Source: Grifola frondosa (taxonomy: Eukaryota; Basidiomycota; Agaricomycetes; Polyporales; Grifolaceae). From it: a stretch of DNA of 64,000 bases. Positions within the stretch are counted from its first letter, which is position 1, and every line of letters begins with the position of its first letter. The DNA lies in NCBI GenBank assembly GCA_001683735.1, contig LUGG01000009.1, positions 1,054,001 to 1,118,000 on the forward strand, read 5' to 3'. Position numbers and translations under genes: made by a program. Below, one piece after another: positions 1-11,416 of this stretch. The notes under the pieces are model-generated. The model worked only from the letters and a program-made list of their open reading frames with translations, had not been told where the DNA came from and ran no database searches.

Positions 1-578
1 GGGGACGCAGGACTGAGGGCTTGGGGAGGGTCAGGGATGACGGACAAATGAGAAGTGCGACGTACCCTTCTTGAGCAGCACGACGCCGGCGAAGCCGCCG
101 TCGTCGAGATCCCAGAGGAAAACGGAGGACACGCCGCCCTCGTAGTACCTGCATCAGACGCGTGAGATGGGACGGGGCGGGGGCGCGCGGGGCACGCACA
201 TCTCGCGGTAGGTGTCGAACGCCTCGTTCGCGGTGATCTCGAGCTTGCGTAATTTGGGCGAGGGCACGGTGCCGTCTTCTAGCGGCGGGTCGTACTCGTT
301 CGACCACGGCGACCTGCGGGGCGGCCGCGTCAGGTGCGCTGCGCAGCGAGGCCGCCCGTCACGCACCTGTAGCTGTCTCCGTCGCGGTTGTAGTCGCACG
401 CGAGGTAGTCTTTACCCGTCGCGCGGTCGGTGAGCACCTTGAGCGGCTGGTCGACGCTGCCGAGGAGGTCGTCTGCGTAGTCGGGGCACATCGCGACGAG
501 TGCGGCGACGTTCTCCTCGACGTGCGTTGGGGGCAGCCGGCGCATGAGGTCGAGCATCGAGTCGACGAGGTCCGCCAT
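1..578 (-). CDS. CAP2: F-actin-capping protein subunit beta (partial, 5' part)
   Basis: Beta subunit of the heterodimeric capping protein that binds barbed ends of actin filaments in the cytoplasm. Proposed exons 578-367, 313-200 and 148-66 have GT-AG boundaries, and the gene continues past the left edge. The first exon carries the conserved LDLMRRLPP stretch near residue 8, then SSVDQPLK-like (GSVDQPLK) and [16 protein letters not shown]. Exon 2 gives [14 protein letters not shown] and exon 3 gives [15 protein letters not shown] followed by [11 protein letters not shown]. These blocks follow the family order exactly. The ATG at 578 is chosen because family members start 6-10 residues before LDLMRRLPP. 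No frame problem is seen. Identity is near certain; only the N-terminal third is in view. Confidence 0.95.
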
Positions 579-915
579 CGTTGCAATCGGTGCAGCGGTT
601 TAGAGTTTGTGAGCGCGAACTTGGAGTTGACGGAGCCCGAGATGTGTTTGGAAGAGTCTAGGTCAGGCAAGGGTGCCGGTAGGAAGAGAGGATATATGAG
701 TAGATGCTGTGGCAGGTAGCAGGAATAAGCAGAGGAATATTGCTGGTGGTGAGACGGTGCAGATCCTCAGATTGGACACGATCACTTGGCGATCAAACAG
801 GTTCAGCCACAGTGCCACTCGTCCTCAGAGGTTCTTCACTATTTGTCCACGACATGTGTAGTTGTTTAATTCTAGCTTAGTATACTGTAAATCCTGATAG
901 CATTCAATCATCTTG

Positions 916-2189
916 TCATGCTGTACTACTAGTTTGCTCTACAATCACCGGCGTAACAGCCTCTGACTTAGGCTTCTCTGTCACGCGTCCCTCCTCGCCA
1001 TCTTCTTCTAAGTTCTTCGCGTTAGCAATCTCCATCACATTAAACTTCTGCAGACGGTAGTAGTCCTTCACCACGCTGATCCCACATGTGTTCTGAGAGT
1101 AACAATCCCATCAGCACTGGGATACAATTTCAGAAGACACTCTGTATACCTTGAATACTTCAACGAGGATGAATAGTTCCGGATTGGCCAAATCTACCTT
1201 GTGTCCTTCTGGAACGCATTTGGCAATCTCATCGATGATCTTGTTCCGTGCTAGCGTGCTGTGATTGCGCATCCTCAGCTCAATTTTGTACTAAACGCCC
1301 TTGCGGGATGAGTTCAGAGAGATGAGACATGCAGATCATGAGAAACACCCACACTAAATTTCTTTTTGGGCTCAGCCGCGAGCACAGGCGACAGAATCCG
1401 TGTGCATAACGACTGGATCTCCGGTAAGTTAGCAGCGCAGGTCCCGGACACTGGCGTGAGGCGCTGCGTGTATCTGGGGAGGTTGAGTCGCACGAAGAAT
1501 ACCAAAAGATCGCCGCGTACCGTGTCTGAGTAACGCCGGTGTCCATTACATTATGGACATGCTTGACGATAAGCTGCGCAGGGTCCACAGGGGGCTTGCA
1601 CGATATGAACACGACTGCCGAAAGCATTAGCACAGCCAGAAGCAACACAGGAATTCAGCGACATACCACATGGAGTGTTGGTCTGACAGTTAGCTGGACA
1701 TCACCATCAGCCGTGAAATTGACCGACAGCCTAAGAACATACCGAACCTTTGCTCTTTGCGCGGGCGCTTCATTGAAGCAACCTCCTTCGCGATCTGCTT
1801 TTCGATATCCCCATCCTCATCGCTATCCTCGCCATCATCCTCTTCCGCTGCAGTCCTCGAAGACTCGGCATTTTCTGGCCACAGCTCGGACGCAAGCTAC
1901 CAAGATGCAGAAGCTCAATATGTGAACGACGGCGAGGAGAACAGAACAGAACTCACGGACTCGAACAGGTCGTACAGCTCGCCTACGGTCTGCTTCTCCT
2001 TCCCCTTGACGCACGTCGCCCACACCCGGGCCCCTCTATCGACCGCTGTCCCCAGATAGGCGTACCATCCTGTGTTTGACCAGGCGTGTTCAGGCCGAGG
2101 GGGACAAAAAAGGCCTGACGGAGGCTCACCGGGCGGTATCTCCTCCTGCCTTTGTCCTTCCCTTGCGCCTTTCTTTTCGAGTCTGCCAT
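916..2189 (-). CDS. TAN1: tRNA acetylation factor TAN1 (THUMP domain)
   Basis: THUMP-domain adaptor that works with the Kre33/NAT10 acetyltransferase to make N4-acetylcytidine in tRNA Ser and Leu (family knowledge). Eight proposed exons: 2189-2130, 2069-1957, 1896-1743, 1693-1667 (27 nt), 1614-1521, 1473-1353, 1290-1150, 1092-916. Recognisable blocks are a basic N-terminus, DGTPIWGQRSIEGPG, VWATCVKGKEKQTVGELYDLFES, an acidic linker with IEKQIAKE, CVVFISCKPPVDP, RYTQRLTPV, then the THUMP segment with RNKIIDEIAKCVP, GHKVDLANPELFILVEVFK and CGISVVKDYYRLQKFN. The 27-nt exon is needed to join RFANCQTNTPC to VVFISC in frame. One frame break lies in exon 2 at the C/G run around 2025-2030: GPG and VWATC are in different frames, and one extra G/C would join them. 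Either an assembly indel or a real mutation. Confidence 0.9.
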
Positions 2190-2795
2190 AAAGCACTTGA
2201 GCTGATTATTGTGAATATTCGTGGTCTGAAATAACGGAGTCGGCGCCAAGCTCTTAGCTGGTCCCTGGACACAAAAATTAGGGTTAGGTGCGCAGAACGT
2301 GACTTGAGGCCAAAGCCCCGTGACACACCTCCAAACGCGCATCGCGATCGACTTGTGATCGATCGACTCTCAAAGTGACTTTGTCCGTCCAAGTTCGAAT
2401 ACGAAGTTTCGTGGTTCTGTTTTGCAGTAAATTATTGGCTGACGATTCACATACTAAACTTTTCCAGCAGGCCGATGTTAATTAATCTAGGGATCCCCCC
2501 TCACAAAAAATACCCCAAGTTCATAACAAATGAATCATTACTTGTCGGAATCACAGACAACCAGTCGACTCATCGAATGATTTTTAAAGTAGTACGTCCA
2601 TAGCTTTGTCTATCTGAACCAACCAATGCGTGACGGCCCCAACTCGACACACCACTCGACACACCCAATACATGGTCCACTTGATCACGCCTCAGACCCA
2701 CGCACAAGCACCCGCTCGACCCCCTTCCCCTTCCCCTACACAAACAAGGCCCCCAATCAGCAAACCGCAACCAACGCACACATGTACAGACATAC

Positions 2796-3164
2796 CTTCC
2801 CCTCCACCACCTCCCCCTCCGACTCCACCAGCCCCTCCTTCTGTGCGAAATACGTCTCGAACAGTTCCCACATCACCGCGTCCAACTCCATATCCAACTT
2901 CACATCCTCCTCCTCTTCCCCCCAATCCCACTCCCACTGCCCCTCCCCCTCGGACTCGAGCATGACCCTGCTCCCGCTAGCGACGGGCCCATTGTCCGCC
3001 CCCCGCATCCCTTCCTCCACGATCCTCAGCATCTCGCACAGGTCCTCAAACTCCCGCCGTACCTCCTCCTCTCCCTTCTCCTCCCTCCCAGCAGGACTGA
3101 CCGCCTCCGCGCGCTCCGGCTCCCCAGAATTCGTTGTAGACATTGTAGCTGCAGCGGGGTCCAT
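2796..3164 (-). CDS. Unknown acidic protein, tandem copy 1 (partial model)
   Basis: No family recognised. The minus-strand frame reads from ATG 3164 (or 3143, MSTTNSGEPE) through a Glu-rich segment containing EEKGEEEVRREFEDL and MLRIVEEG, an acidic stretch WEWDWGEEEEDVKLD, then MWELFETYFAQKEG and EVVEGK, where a plausible GTATGT donor follows at 2795. A downstream exon is not clear. The main support that it is real is the neighbouring paralogue at 3544-3828, which conserves the protein blocks EEKGEEEVRR.F, .MLRIVEE and E.KVVEGK better than the DNA around them. Low-complexity acidic composition means chance reading is possible. Confidence 0.45.
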
Positions 3165-3543
3165 GTAAGTACAAAACGAGTGTGTGTGGGGAAAGAGAGG
3201 GAGGAGTCACACAAGAGCTCATATACCCCAGCCTGTAGCTGCGAGCCGTCGTTTTTACGTAGCGGTGGACCCGGCGGTGAGTCACCTCGTCACACCCTGG
3301 TCGCATGTCAAGACTGGCTCTGCGTTGCAGTTATTTAATGATTGCAGAATTCTGACACCAGTCGACCCGTTACATAATTTCTGCATGCACAGCTCGGTCG
3401 TCCACATTCTCCCGACCCGAACCAGCCAATCCGTGACGAAGCACCGACACCACCGCGATACATGGTCCACAGAACCATGCACAAGCACCTGCTCAACCCA
3501 TTCATCAGCCAACCGCCACCCACCCATGCACACTTGCACATAC

Positions 3544-3828
3544 CTTCCCCTCCACCACCTTCTCCTCGGGCTCGTCCAGCTCCCTCTTACGCGCGTGGTA
3601 CGCATCGTACCACGCCCATGCCCTTTCATTAAACATGAGCTCCGCGTCCTCCCTTCTCCCCGCCCCTCATCTCCGTCGATTGGCGCGTCCCCGTTCCCAC
3701 TAGCAAAAAGCCTCCCCCACTTACCCCGCACCTCGCCCAGATCCCAATCCCTCGCCTCCTCCACGATCCTCAGCACCTCGCGCATATCAAAGTCCCGCCG
3801 CACCTCCTCCTCCCCCTTCTCCTCATGG
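3544..3828 (-). pseudogene. Unknown acidic protein, tandem copy 2 (start lost)
   Basis: Paralogue of the gene at 2796-3164. It retains HEEKGEEEVRRDFDMREVLRIVEEA, then a possible intron with donor at 3724 (EVRG|GTAAGT), then REDAELMFNERAWAWYDAY followed by HARKRELDEPEEKVVEGK with a donor at 3543. In copy 1 the ATG and first 15 codons lie just upstream of EEKGEEE. Here that stretch is replaced: a 23-bp segment at 3827-3849 is the exact reverse complement of 3103-3125 in copy 1, and the sequence with the start codon is missing. No other convincing start in frame was found, so the copy looks decapitated, unless transcription starts at a new upstream exon. Confidence 0.4.
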
Positions 3829-4248
3829 GGAGCCGGAGCGCGCGGAGGCACGAGACGAGTGTGTACGGGAGAGAGAGCGGACCCACAAGAGCTCATAAAC
3901 CCCAGCCTGCAACCACAGCCATCCATTTTACGTAGCAGCGCACCCGGCGGTGAGTCACCCCGCCACACCCAAAACGCGCACTCGGCAGCAAGCAGTTCAA
4001 CCCACACACGATCCATAATCTGTAGCATGGCATGCGGCATTACAGCGTATATGAATACAGCCTTCTATGTATGTAGTACGTACACCAACCATCATCTCGT
4101 GTAAAGCTCCACAGGCGAGCCGATACTAGAACCGATAAGCAATAACAAAAACGACACATACACTACCAATTCCGGAGTTCCAGTTCCTTTCCTTCTCCCG
4201 CGCCCTTCCGCGTACAATACAGCGTCCAGCGTCCATGCGCATGCCTGT

Positions 4249-6441
4249 TCACGCCGAGTTGTGCGGGGCGAGCGCGTTCACGGGCGGCGTGGGCGGCACG
4301 CTCCCGTCGAGGATCGTGCTCCCACGCACGTCCTCCTTCTTCTGCACCAGCTCCGCCTGCCCCGCCTTCTGCGCCTCCACCGCCCCCGCCCCCGGCTCCG
4401 GCACGTCCAGCCGCGTCATCTCGCGCACGAACGACGTCCCCCAGAACGCCGCCGAGTACTTGTTCACATACTGCACTCGCCGCGTCAGCAGCATACACGC
4501 AAGAGGAAGAGGAGGGGGCACACCTTGAATAACTTGCGGTGGTTCTCCGCGCGCGTCTCCGCGTCCATCGTGACGGCTTCGAAGATCGCGTCCGCGACCT
4601 GCTGCGAGTCCCACGGGTTAACGACGATGCTCCCGTTCAGGCTCTGCGCCGCGCCCGCGAACTCGGACAATATCATCACGCCCTGCCGCTCCTGCTGGCA
4701 CGCGATATACTCGTACGATACCTGCGCCCGCACATCAGCACAATAGGAGAATCGCGAGAGGGGAAGCGGAAGAACGCACGAGGTTCATGCCGTCACGCGT
4801 GCTGCTCACGAGGCACACGTCGCTCACGGCGTACAGTGCACACAGCTCGTCGAACGGCAGACTCTTGTGCATGAAGTGTATCGGCATGAAGTCAACCGTC
4901 CCGAAGCGCCCGTTGATGCGCCCCACGAGCTCGTTCACCGTGGCGCGCAGGTTCTGGTACTCCTCCACGTCCTGCCGCGATGGCACCGCGAGCTGCGCAA
5001 GCACGACCTGCGCGCCGTTAGCAGGGTATGCATATAGGGAAGGGGTGAGCGGGAGCGACGCACCTTGCCGATCCACTCGGGATGTTGCGTGAGGAAGAGT
5101 TCGAGTGCATGCAGCTTCTGCGGTACGCCCTTGATGTAGTCGAGGCGGTCGACACCTACAATGACCTTCACGCCCGCGAAGCGCTGCTCAAGCTGCTTGA
5201 TCCGTTTCTGCACGCTCTCCTTCTTCAAGGTCTGCTTGCGAGGTCAGCGCGCGCAGCGCACGAAGCCGGGGAACGGCGCACCTCAATGAAGGAGCTCGGG
5301 TCGATACCGATGGGGAACGTGCCGACGTGAGCGAGACGTCCCTCGAACTCGACGCCGTTCGGCATCGTGGGTAGTGCGAGGATGCGCGTGCACGACGAGA
5401 GGAAGTGCCGCGCATAGTCGTATGTGTGGAAGCCGATTAGGTCTGAAAACAGGATCCCGAGCAGGATCTCGCGCCGCACTGGGAGGATTCTGCAGACATG
5501 TTAGTTAGGGCGCATTTGGAGCTTGGGAACGCGAATTAACGCGTGTATGCATGGGTGCAGCAGTCAAGCCGAGCACGACAAGCGCGGTGGAGCATACCAT
5601 GCTGAATGGCGCTCGGACCTGAGAAGTGACAGACATGACGGGCACCCCAGGCGCATATGACGCCATAGGAAAGCCTCTGCATATGGTAAACTTGGCTGCG
5701 ACCATGCTCGGGTCGAGTCGGGTGGGGGGGGCGGACATGGAGCAGAGCGAAGGCAACTCACCTGTAGATCTCACTGGACGGGAACGGGGTGTGCAAGAAG
5801 AAGCCAATCTTGATATCACGATACCGGGGAGGGGTGATGTCATCCATCTCGATGCCGTCGAGGATGCGGTCGAGCTCGACGCCGGTTGCGTCGCTGACAT
5901 TCTGGGGACCGTCGATGAGGGTGCGGAGGAGCATGGGGAGGAGCATGAGATGATAGTCCTGGACCCAGACCATGGAGCCGGGGGTGAGCTGCTTCATGAT
6001 GGCTTCTGCGAATGCCATGTTAGCCTGACGGTAAGCGAGCCAGTTCTCCTCGTCGAAATTCATTTCGCCGGGGTGGTAGTGGAAGAGGGGCCAGAGGATG
6101 GAGTTGCTGAAGCCGTTGTAATGGCGGTCTGCGACGTCGTCGTCGAGATATACGGCACGGCAGGAGTACTCGTCCATGAGGCGGCGGTCGACGATGGGGC
6201 GGTCCTTGAGAGGGATGGAGAAGCCGGGCCAGCCTATCCAGGTGAAGGACATGGACTTTTTGCAGCCGGAGAGGGCGGAGACGAGGCCGCCAGAGGACAT
6301 CTTGAAGTGGTACTCGCCGTGAGCATCCTTGGTAATAGTGACGGGGAGACGGTTTGAGACGACGATGAGGTGGTGGGCATCGCCGGTGAGGAGGGGGAGG
6401 TCGGGGGAAGACGGCTCCGTGGAGAGGGATGGGCGCGACAT
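4249..6441 (-). CDS. TPS1: Trehalose-6-phosphate synthase
   Basis: Glycosyltransferase family 20 enzyme joining UDP-glucose and glucose-6-phosphate to trehalose-6-phosphate, cytosolic, key for trehalose synthesis and stress tolerance. Six exons: 6441-5762, 5489-5282, 5231-5064, 5007-4780, 4721-4524, 4470-4249, all GT-AG and in frame. Family blocks in order: LIVVSNRLPV, SSGGLVSALSG, FTWIGWPG, NGFSNSILWPLFHYHP, VWVQDYHLMLLP, IGFFLHTPFPSSEIYR, DLIGFHTYDYARHF, IVGVDRLDYIKGVPQKL, VAVPSR-type AVPSRQDVEEY, VNELVGRINGRFGT, PIHFMHKS, YAVSDVCLVSSTRDGMNLV, YEYIACQ, LSEFAGAAQSLNG and VNPWD. The size of about 530 residues with a short Ala/Pro-rich tail fits fungal single-domain TPS1, without a fused phosphatase. 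About 1.4 kb of non-coding DNA lies upstream. Confidence 0.97.
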
Positions 6442-7813
6442 GGAAGAGAGAGAGAAGAGGTGCGGCGTAGCTGGGCAGCTGAAGACGGGGCTGCTAGAGG
6501 CGGGGAGAATGGAGAGCGAGTAGGGTTAGGAGCGTGAGGGGATACGCAGACGCAACTTTTTGCTTTAACGTGGTGTGTGATCAATCGATGATGTCACATG
6601 TATGTCTCGTTTCGGTCGGGCTCCTTCCTATTTTGGCCATTTTCGCAGAGGGCATCGAGCCACGGTCGACCATGCTCGCTGCGATTGGGCAACACCGGGA
6701 CTGGCTGCGCGGATCCTGCGCCATATATCGGCGAGATTGATCCCAGATTCGCTGTGTCGCCGTTCCGCACGCCGTGTCCGATGAATGGCCGCCGTAAGCG
6801 TGCAATTCGCCGCTCTATCTTTGCTCTTATCACCGGGGCTTGGCTTCCTCTTCTGCTCTTCTGCTCCTCCCAGCACCGTCTCTGTCCCGTTTTTGTCTGC
6901 CGCCCTCGTTTTCCTGCCCAAGTCTGCTCCCAAATTGGGCCACGCAACGCCAGTGTGATCCCGAGTCAAGCACCGAGTACATAATAACGACCCGTCCAGC
7001 CTCTTCCACCGTGTCAGTCGCTATCGTGTCAATCGTGCTGGCCTTGATTTGGCCATGTCGCTCATCTTTGTGTAAACTCATACCGCTTCCGCCCATCTTC
7101 TCTGACTCTAATCCCAAAAGCACCCCAAAACCTTTATCTCTGGATCGCCCCAGGCCATTTCATCCATCTCGCAGGCATCTACAGGCCCCAGGACGGCTGT
7201 ATCTATTCCCGCCGTCACGAGCAACTTGGACCCCAAACTGTGAACATAGAATCCTCGTACACCACATTCCACGACGATCCTCCAACCATTCAACGTGCGT
7301 CGCTTTAGCACCCGCGATCGCTCATTCTTCTGGCGAAACTGCCACCGGTGCACCCTTTCCTCGGCTACATCCCGGTGGTGAGAATTCCCCCCAACATGGC
7401 CCCCGGTGCAAGCTCAGTCCCGATCTTTTTTCATACCGGTTCAGCCTCTTTGCTCTGTGCTCTGTGGCATGTTCTGGCCACTGAATACTGAGGTCTTGAA
7501 GCTTTGCATCTAGGCATCAGCGGGTTGTTGCGCGCTCTCCCCGATCGCTAATGAACGCGAAGAGTCACGCGTGACATACGCGTTCCGTGGGTAACAGAGC
7601 ACCAGGACTACATGTATCAGACTATCAGCCCGACTAGCATTTTACTCCTCGGCATGGCGTTCCTCCTCAGATACGCTGCAATGTCATTATCGTGTCCCAA
7701 ATAGGAACTTTTTGCGGTGTGACGGCGATAGTGACGTGACCCGACGGACCCATCGCCACATTCGGTACCCCGCCTCCTACCGACGTTCCTCTTCCTCCTC
7801 CCCTATCTCAGCC
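6442..7813. other. Gene-free interval between TPS1 and the HNH-type gene
   Basis: No conserved coding segment was recognised on either strand. Open frames here lack splice-supported continuation or family similarity. The part next to 6441 should hold the TPS1 promoter and the part next to 7814 that of the HNH-type gene, which is transcribed in the opposite direction. No unambiguous TATA box or known binding site is claimed. Confidence 0.6.
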
Positions 7814-9042
7814 ATGGACGACTCACCCCAAGCAGACATCATCTCCATCTTCCTCCTCATCCCGCGCCCGCACACAAATGGGGACCACTCCAGCGCCGAC
7901 ACCGAAGAGCACTGGGACTGGGTGCACGGCCTCGACGTTCCCCACACGCACATCCCCGCGTTCTGCGCGAAGCCCTACAAATGGCTCCGCTTCGTCTCCG
8001 GTGCCCTCCTGGGTGCGCGCGGCGTCCTGCGCGACGCTACCGATGCTGACGCCGCGGAGATCGACTACGAGCGGGCGCTGCTCCCCGGCGCCTCCTCCGT
8101 CTACTTCCACACCGATCGTGCGGACCGCGCACGCGTCTTCCCGCCGGACCCCAGCATCGCGTGCACTTCTTTCGTCACGTATTCCGCGTCGAGCGCGTGC
8201 GACGAGGACTTCTTCGACACCCTCGTCGCGCGCGACGGGTGCTGCGTCATTACCCGCACGCATGCCCGCGTGTGCGACGCCGCGCACCTCATCTGGCCAG
8301 ACCAAAAGCAACACGGTACCGTGCCCGCCCACCCTCTATACACCACACTGACCAACCTGCCCCTCCTTCTCCCTAGTACATCGAAGCACTGACGCGCGCG
8401 CGCAGCGGCGGCGACGGCGCCATCACAGACATCGACGACGTGCGCAACGCGCTCCTCGTGAACGCGCACGCCCACCGATTACTCGTATGGCGCGAAATCG
8501 CGTTCCTCCAGGTGCGTCGCCCGCCCGCTCCATACGAGACTGACTGACCGCCCGCCAGACCCCCATTTCGCGATGAGCACGCGCGACGTCGACCCCGCGG
8601 CCCCGCCGGACGCGCCCCGCTGGACCGTGCACGATTTCGAGCACTCCCCGAAGGACCACATCCGCGAGGTGTGCGTCCAGCACGGGGCCCCGCTGTGTGT
8701 CCCGCCGGACGAGAGCCGATGGCCGCCGCGCGTGCTTTTCGACGCGGTGTATGGTGCAGCGGCCGCGCGGTACTTTGGGCATGTGGACTTTGCGGCGTAC
8801 GTGAAGACGTATTGGCCGCGCGCTGCGACGGACGTGGATCGCGAGGCGCGGGCGCGGGAGAAGAAGGCTGCGCGCGTGAGGAGGAGGGAGAGGATTGAGA
8901 GGAGGCGCGAGGAGAGTGGGGGATGGACCCGCTTGATATGGTGTTTTGCATTGGGCAGTGGCGGAGTGTGCAGACGGGGGAGCAGCGGCGCGCGAGGGAG
9001 CTGGAGGAGAAGGTGGCTTCGTGGCGGGGAGACGTGAGTTGA
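7814..9042 (+). pseudogene. HNH-nuclease-domain-like protein, frame broken three times
   Basis: Resembles a large basidiomycete family annotated as HNH nuclease domain proteins: an N-terminal WDWVHGL and KPYKWLRFVSGALLGARG region, then C-V-T/I-T.THARVCDAAHLIW (the Cys and the AAH are the HNH-like core), then YIEALTRARSGGDGAITDIDDVRNALLVNAHAHRLL, MSTRDVDP and a basic helical tail. Proposed exons 7814-8315, 8377-8511, 8559-9042. Frame does not carry through: between AAHLI and YIEAL at about 8296-8315; at ACCCCCATTTCG about 8559-8570, before FAMSTRDVDP; and at the five-G run 8918-8922, before MDPLDMVF. Each is fixed by one nucleotide. Called a pseudogene conservatively. Since conserved housekeeping genes nearby show the same defect, an intact gene with assembly errors is equally possible. 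Confidence 0.55.
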
Positions 9043-11416
9043 GTGTGTGGTGTTTTTGTGTCTCGCGGTTTGTCAAAAATCGTATTTTTGTTTCTCGGAG
9101 CTAGCGTGTGTTATAGCGGTTCCTGTGTCTCGATTTCTGGAGCACAAAACATATTCAGGTCTGCGGTCATTTCGTGGCAAGGGGTTTGCGTCGCTGAAGG
9201 CTGGGTTAACCGGTGGCTCGCTGCATCTCCACCAAACGAATGGACGTCTGCGAGCACCACCGGGAATACAAGAGTACTAGATTGTAACGACATCAATTGG
9301 AAATGCTGCTAACCACGCATCAAGCATGCCGCCATCAACATGGACGCACCTATATTCAGATGCTGCGAAATAAAAGTACAAATCGCTGTGCAAACAGGGA
9401 ACAGAAGGCGTAACGTCCAGCGACCCATTTTAATTCACCGGAGCGATATATTCGATCAGCAATTTTATAAAGTTACAGAGATTGTCTATCCGAGTTGAAG
9501 GAAATTGGATATCGGCGATACTACGGAGGGGGAAACTGGAGGGGAAGGGGACGTGTGCAGCTGTGTTCCAGCGCTGCGAGTCACAATAAACTACGCACAC
9601 GACCCCATTTGCCCGGGTGCACCAATAACACGAGAAAAGGCAAGTGCCTCAGACAGACCCCTCGCTAACAGGCTTTTGCATCCTGCTTTACAACGCAAGC
9701 CCCGCATCGCGAAGGCCGCCGATCGTCTTGTTGTCCTCAATATTTGTAGCCTCCTCTTGCGATACGCACCACCGCCGCTCCGTGGGCGGCCGCGTCAGCC
9801 GGGCCGCACAGAAGCATCACGCAGGGACGAGCACCAGGAGGCGGTCAGCACGCACGACACGAACGTCCTCGCCGTCGGTGTCGCCCAGGGGCAGCGTGCT
9901 GTGCGGGGCCAGACCGTACCGGATGACCGCGAGCCCGAAATTTTGATTGGAACTATGGATGCGAAGAGAGACGTCCCGCGTGTACTAAATGGGGGCAGAA
10001 TGGTGAGCACGGGGTAAATGGGCTAAGGTGATACATAATGGGCCGACCCGTCCTATTAGTATGGGAATCGGTAAGGGAGAATGACACTCACGAGCTGACT
10101 GAACCTTATATCACATATTTGTGCAGGGACCGGGCGTGAATGAGCTTTGTGCTGAGTTCAGTAAGTACTATGCTTCCTTCGCTAGCATATTGCTGGCAGG
10201 CCTGAGAGTGTTGAAATTCATATCACCGTCAATATCATTGGTTGTGATGTCCAGCGCCAATGTAAATGGGGAACACCCGCGCACAGTCAATTGCTGGACG
10301 TTCTGTCAATAAAACCAAGTACATTCTGATCACTTCAGCAACGTTCACGTTGGTTGGGTCAAAGTCTGGTTGCATGTTCCAATTAATAGAGCATTCGGAT
10401 CGAGATGGCAAAAGTGGTCGCACATACTAGGCGTTATCGGATGGAGATCCTTGAGTGTCGTTTAGTGGATATTCCATACCTCGGAGCCGTTGAATCCATT
10501 TATTGGTTTCTTTTTTGGTTTTTTGAACATGGAATATATCCAGGACCGAATTCTTTTACGGCACAGGATGTTCTCGAAGTTGTAGGCGACTCAGTTGACC
10601 GCTGCATGAGTACCATGTTATAACAAGTCTCATGGAACAGCAAGGTGTGATGTCAAACGACCCGTTCTAAATCATCAAATTCAATAGTTCACACAGATAA
10701 GTCCGTAGAGTTACAGTGGCTGCCTGTCCGGCGGGAGGAAGTGGAAAAGGGAGGCGAGGAGGCAGGATGTACGCAGCCGTATTACAGGGCGAGTGCGCAC
10801 AGTGCACAACAAATGACTCACGACCTAACTTGCTCGGGCAGAACGAGAAAAAAAGAAAAGGCAGATATCATGCGAGCAGTTGTCTCACTTGTACGATGTA
10901 GTGAGCAGACTGACCACACGGCGTACCGCCCATTGTAAAGGCCGCTATTCGCCTTGTTTCCTCCTTGGCGACCTCCGAGACCGCAAGCCGCATAGTAGAC
11001 GCATCCGTCGGCGGCGAGCCTGAAAGGCCCCTGGATGACGCGGCCAACAGTGGACACAGCGCACACAGCGAGAACTTGCAGACTCGCGCGTACAGATGAA
11101 GTTGAATGCGTCAGCCGAGAGTCGAGACTGTGCGCGGGCGACTTGCTGTGCCGGGTCAGACCTAACTGCATGAGCCCGAACCTCGCGAGGGAGCCCCAGC
11201 TAGAGGTGCAGGGCATATGTAACAACGGACATGAAGAAGAAGAAGCTTGTATGCCATGAGTGCAGTCTAGAGGAAAGCCCGGACAATATGATGCTAGTTC
11301 AAGATTAGACACGTCCGTGACATTCTGGTGCGCGTGGCGTCACGGCATGTGACACACGCGTCTCATTTGTTTGTCTTCAGCCACCCCATTGCTCTCTCCG
11401 TCCTCAATCTGCTAAA
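9043..11416. other. Gene-poor interval with decayed coding-like tracts
   Basis: No intact gene recognised. Two minus-strand tracts near 9700-9950 and 10930-11220 share a weak pattern, protein-like YGLAPHSTLPLGD in the first and LGLTRHSKSPAHS in the second, each followed some 150 bp later by a Glu/Ala-rich frame (QEEATNIEDNKT and KEETRRIAAF). They could be relics of one repeated gene but stop codons and frame changes break both. The rest is AT-richer than neighbouring coding DNA. The final 100 bp should include the promoter of the RFC gene. Confidence 0.4.

Larger units (their letters stand above)
2614..3990. repeat. Diverged tandem duplication, two units of about 0.7 kb
   Basis: Units run roughly 2614-3310 and 3415-3990. 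Matching landmarks in the same order include ATACATGGTCCAC at about 2669 and 3459, CACAAGCACC.GCTC.ACCC at about 2702 and 3479, the acidic coding block, GAGCTCATA.ACCCCAGCCTG at about 3218 and 3890, TTTTACGTAGC at about 3254 and 3928, and CCCGGCGGTGAGTCACC at about 3269 and 3948. Spacing falls from about 790 to about 675 bp across the unit, so there were indels after duplication. Each copy covers one unknown acidic gene. Confidence 0.75.

Noticed and set aside
3184..4104. 306-codon plus-strand open frame over the tandem duplication
   Set aside because: Opposite to the acidic coding blocks. The conserved protein pattern between the two duplicate units is on the minus strand.
5626..6357. 243-codon plus-strand open frame
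   Set aside because: Exactly antisense to the first TPS1 exon and Gly/Val/Glu-rich, as expected from the complement of a GC-rich coding exon.
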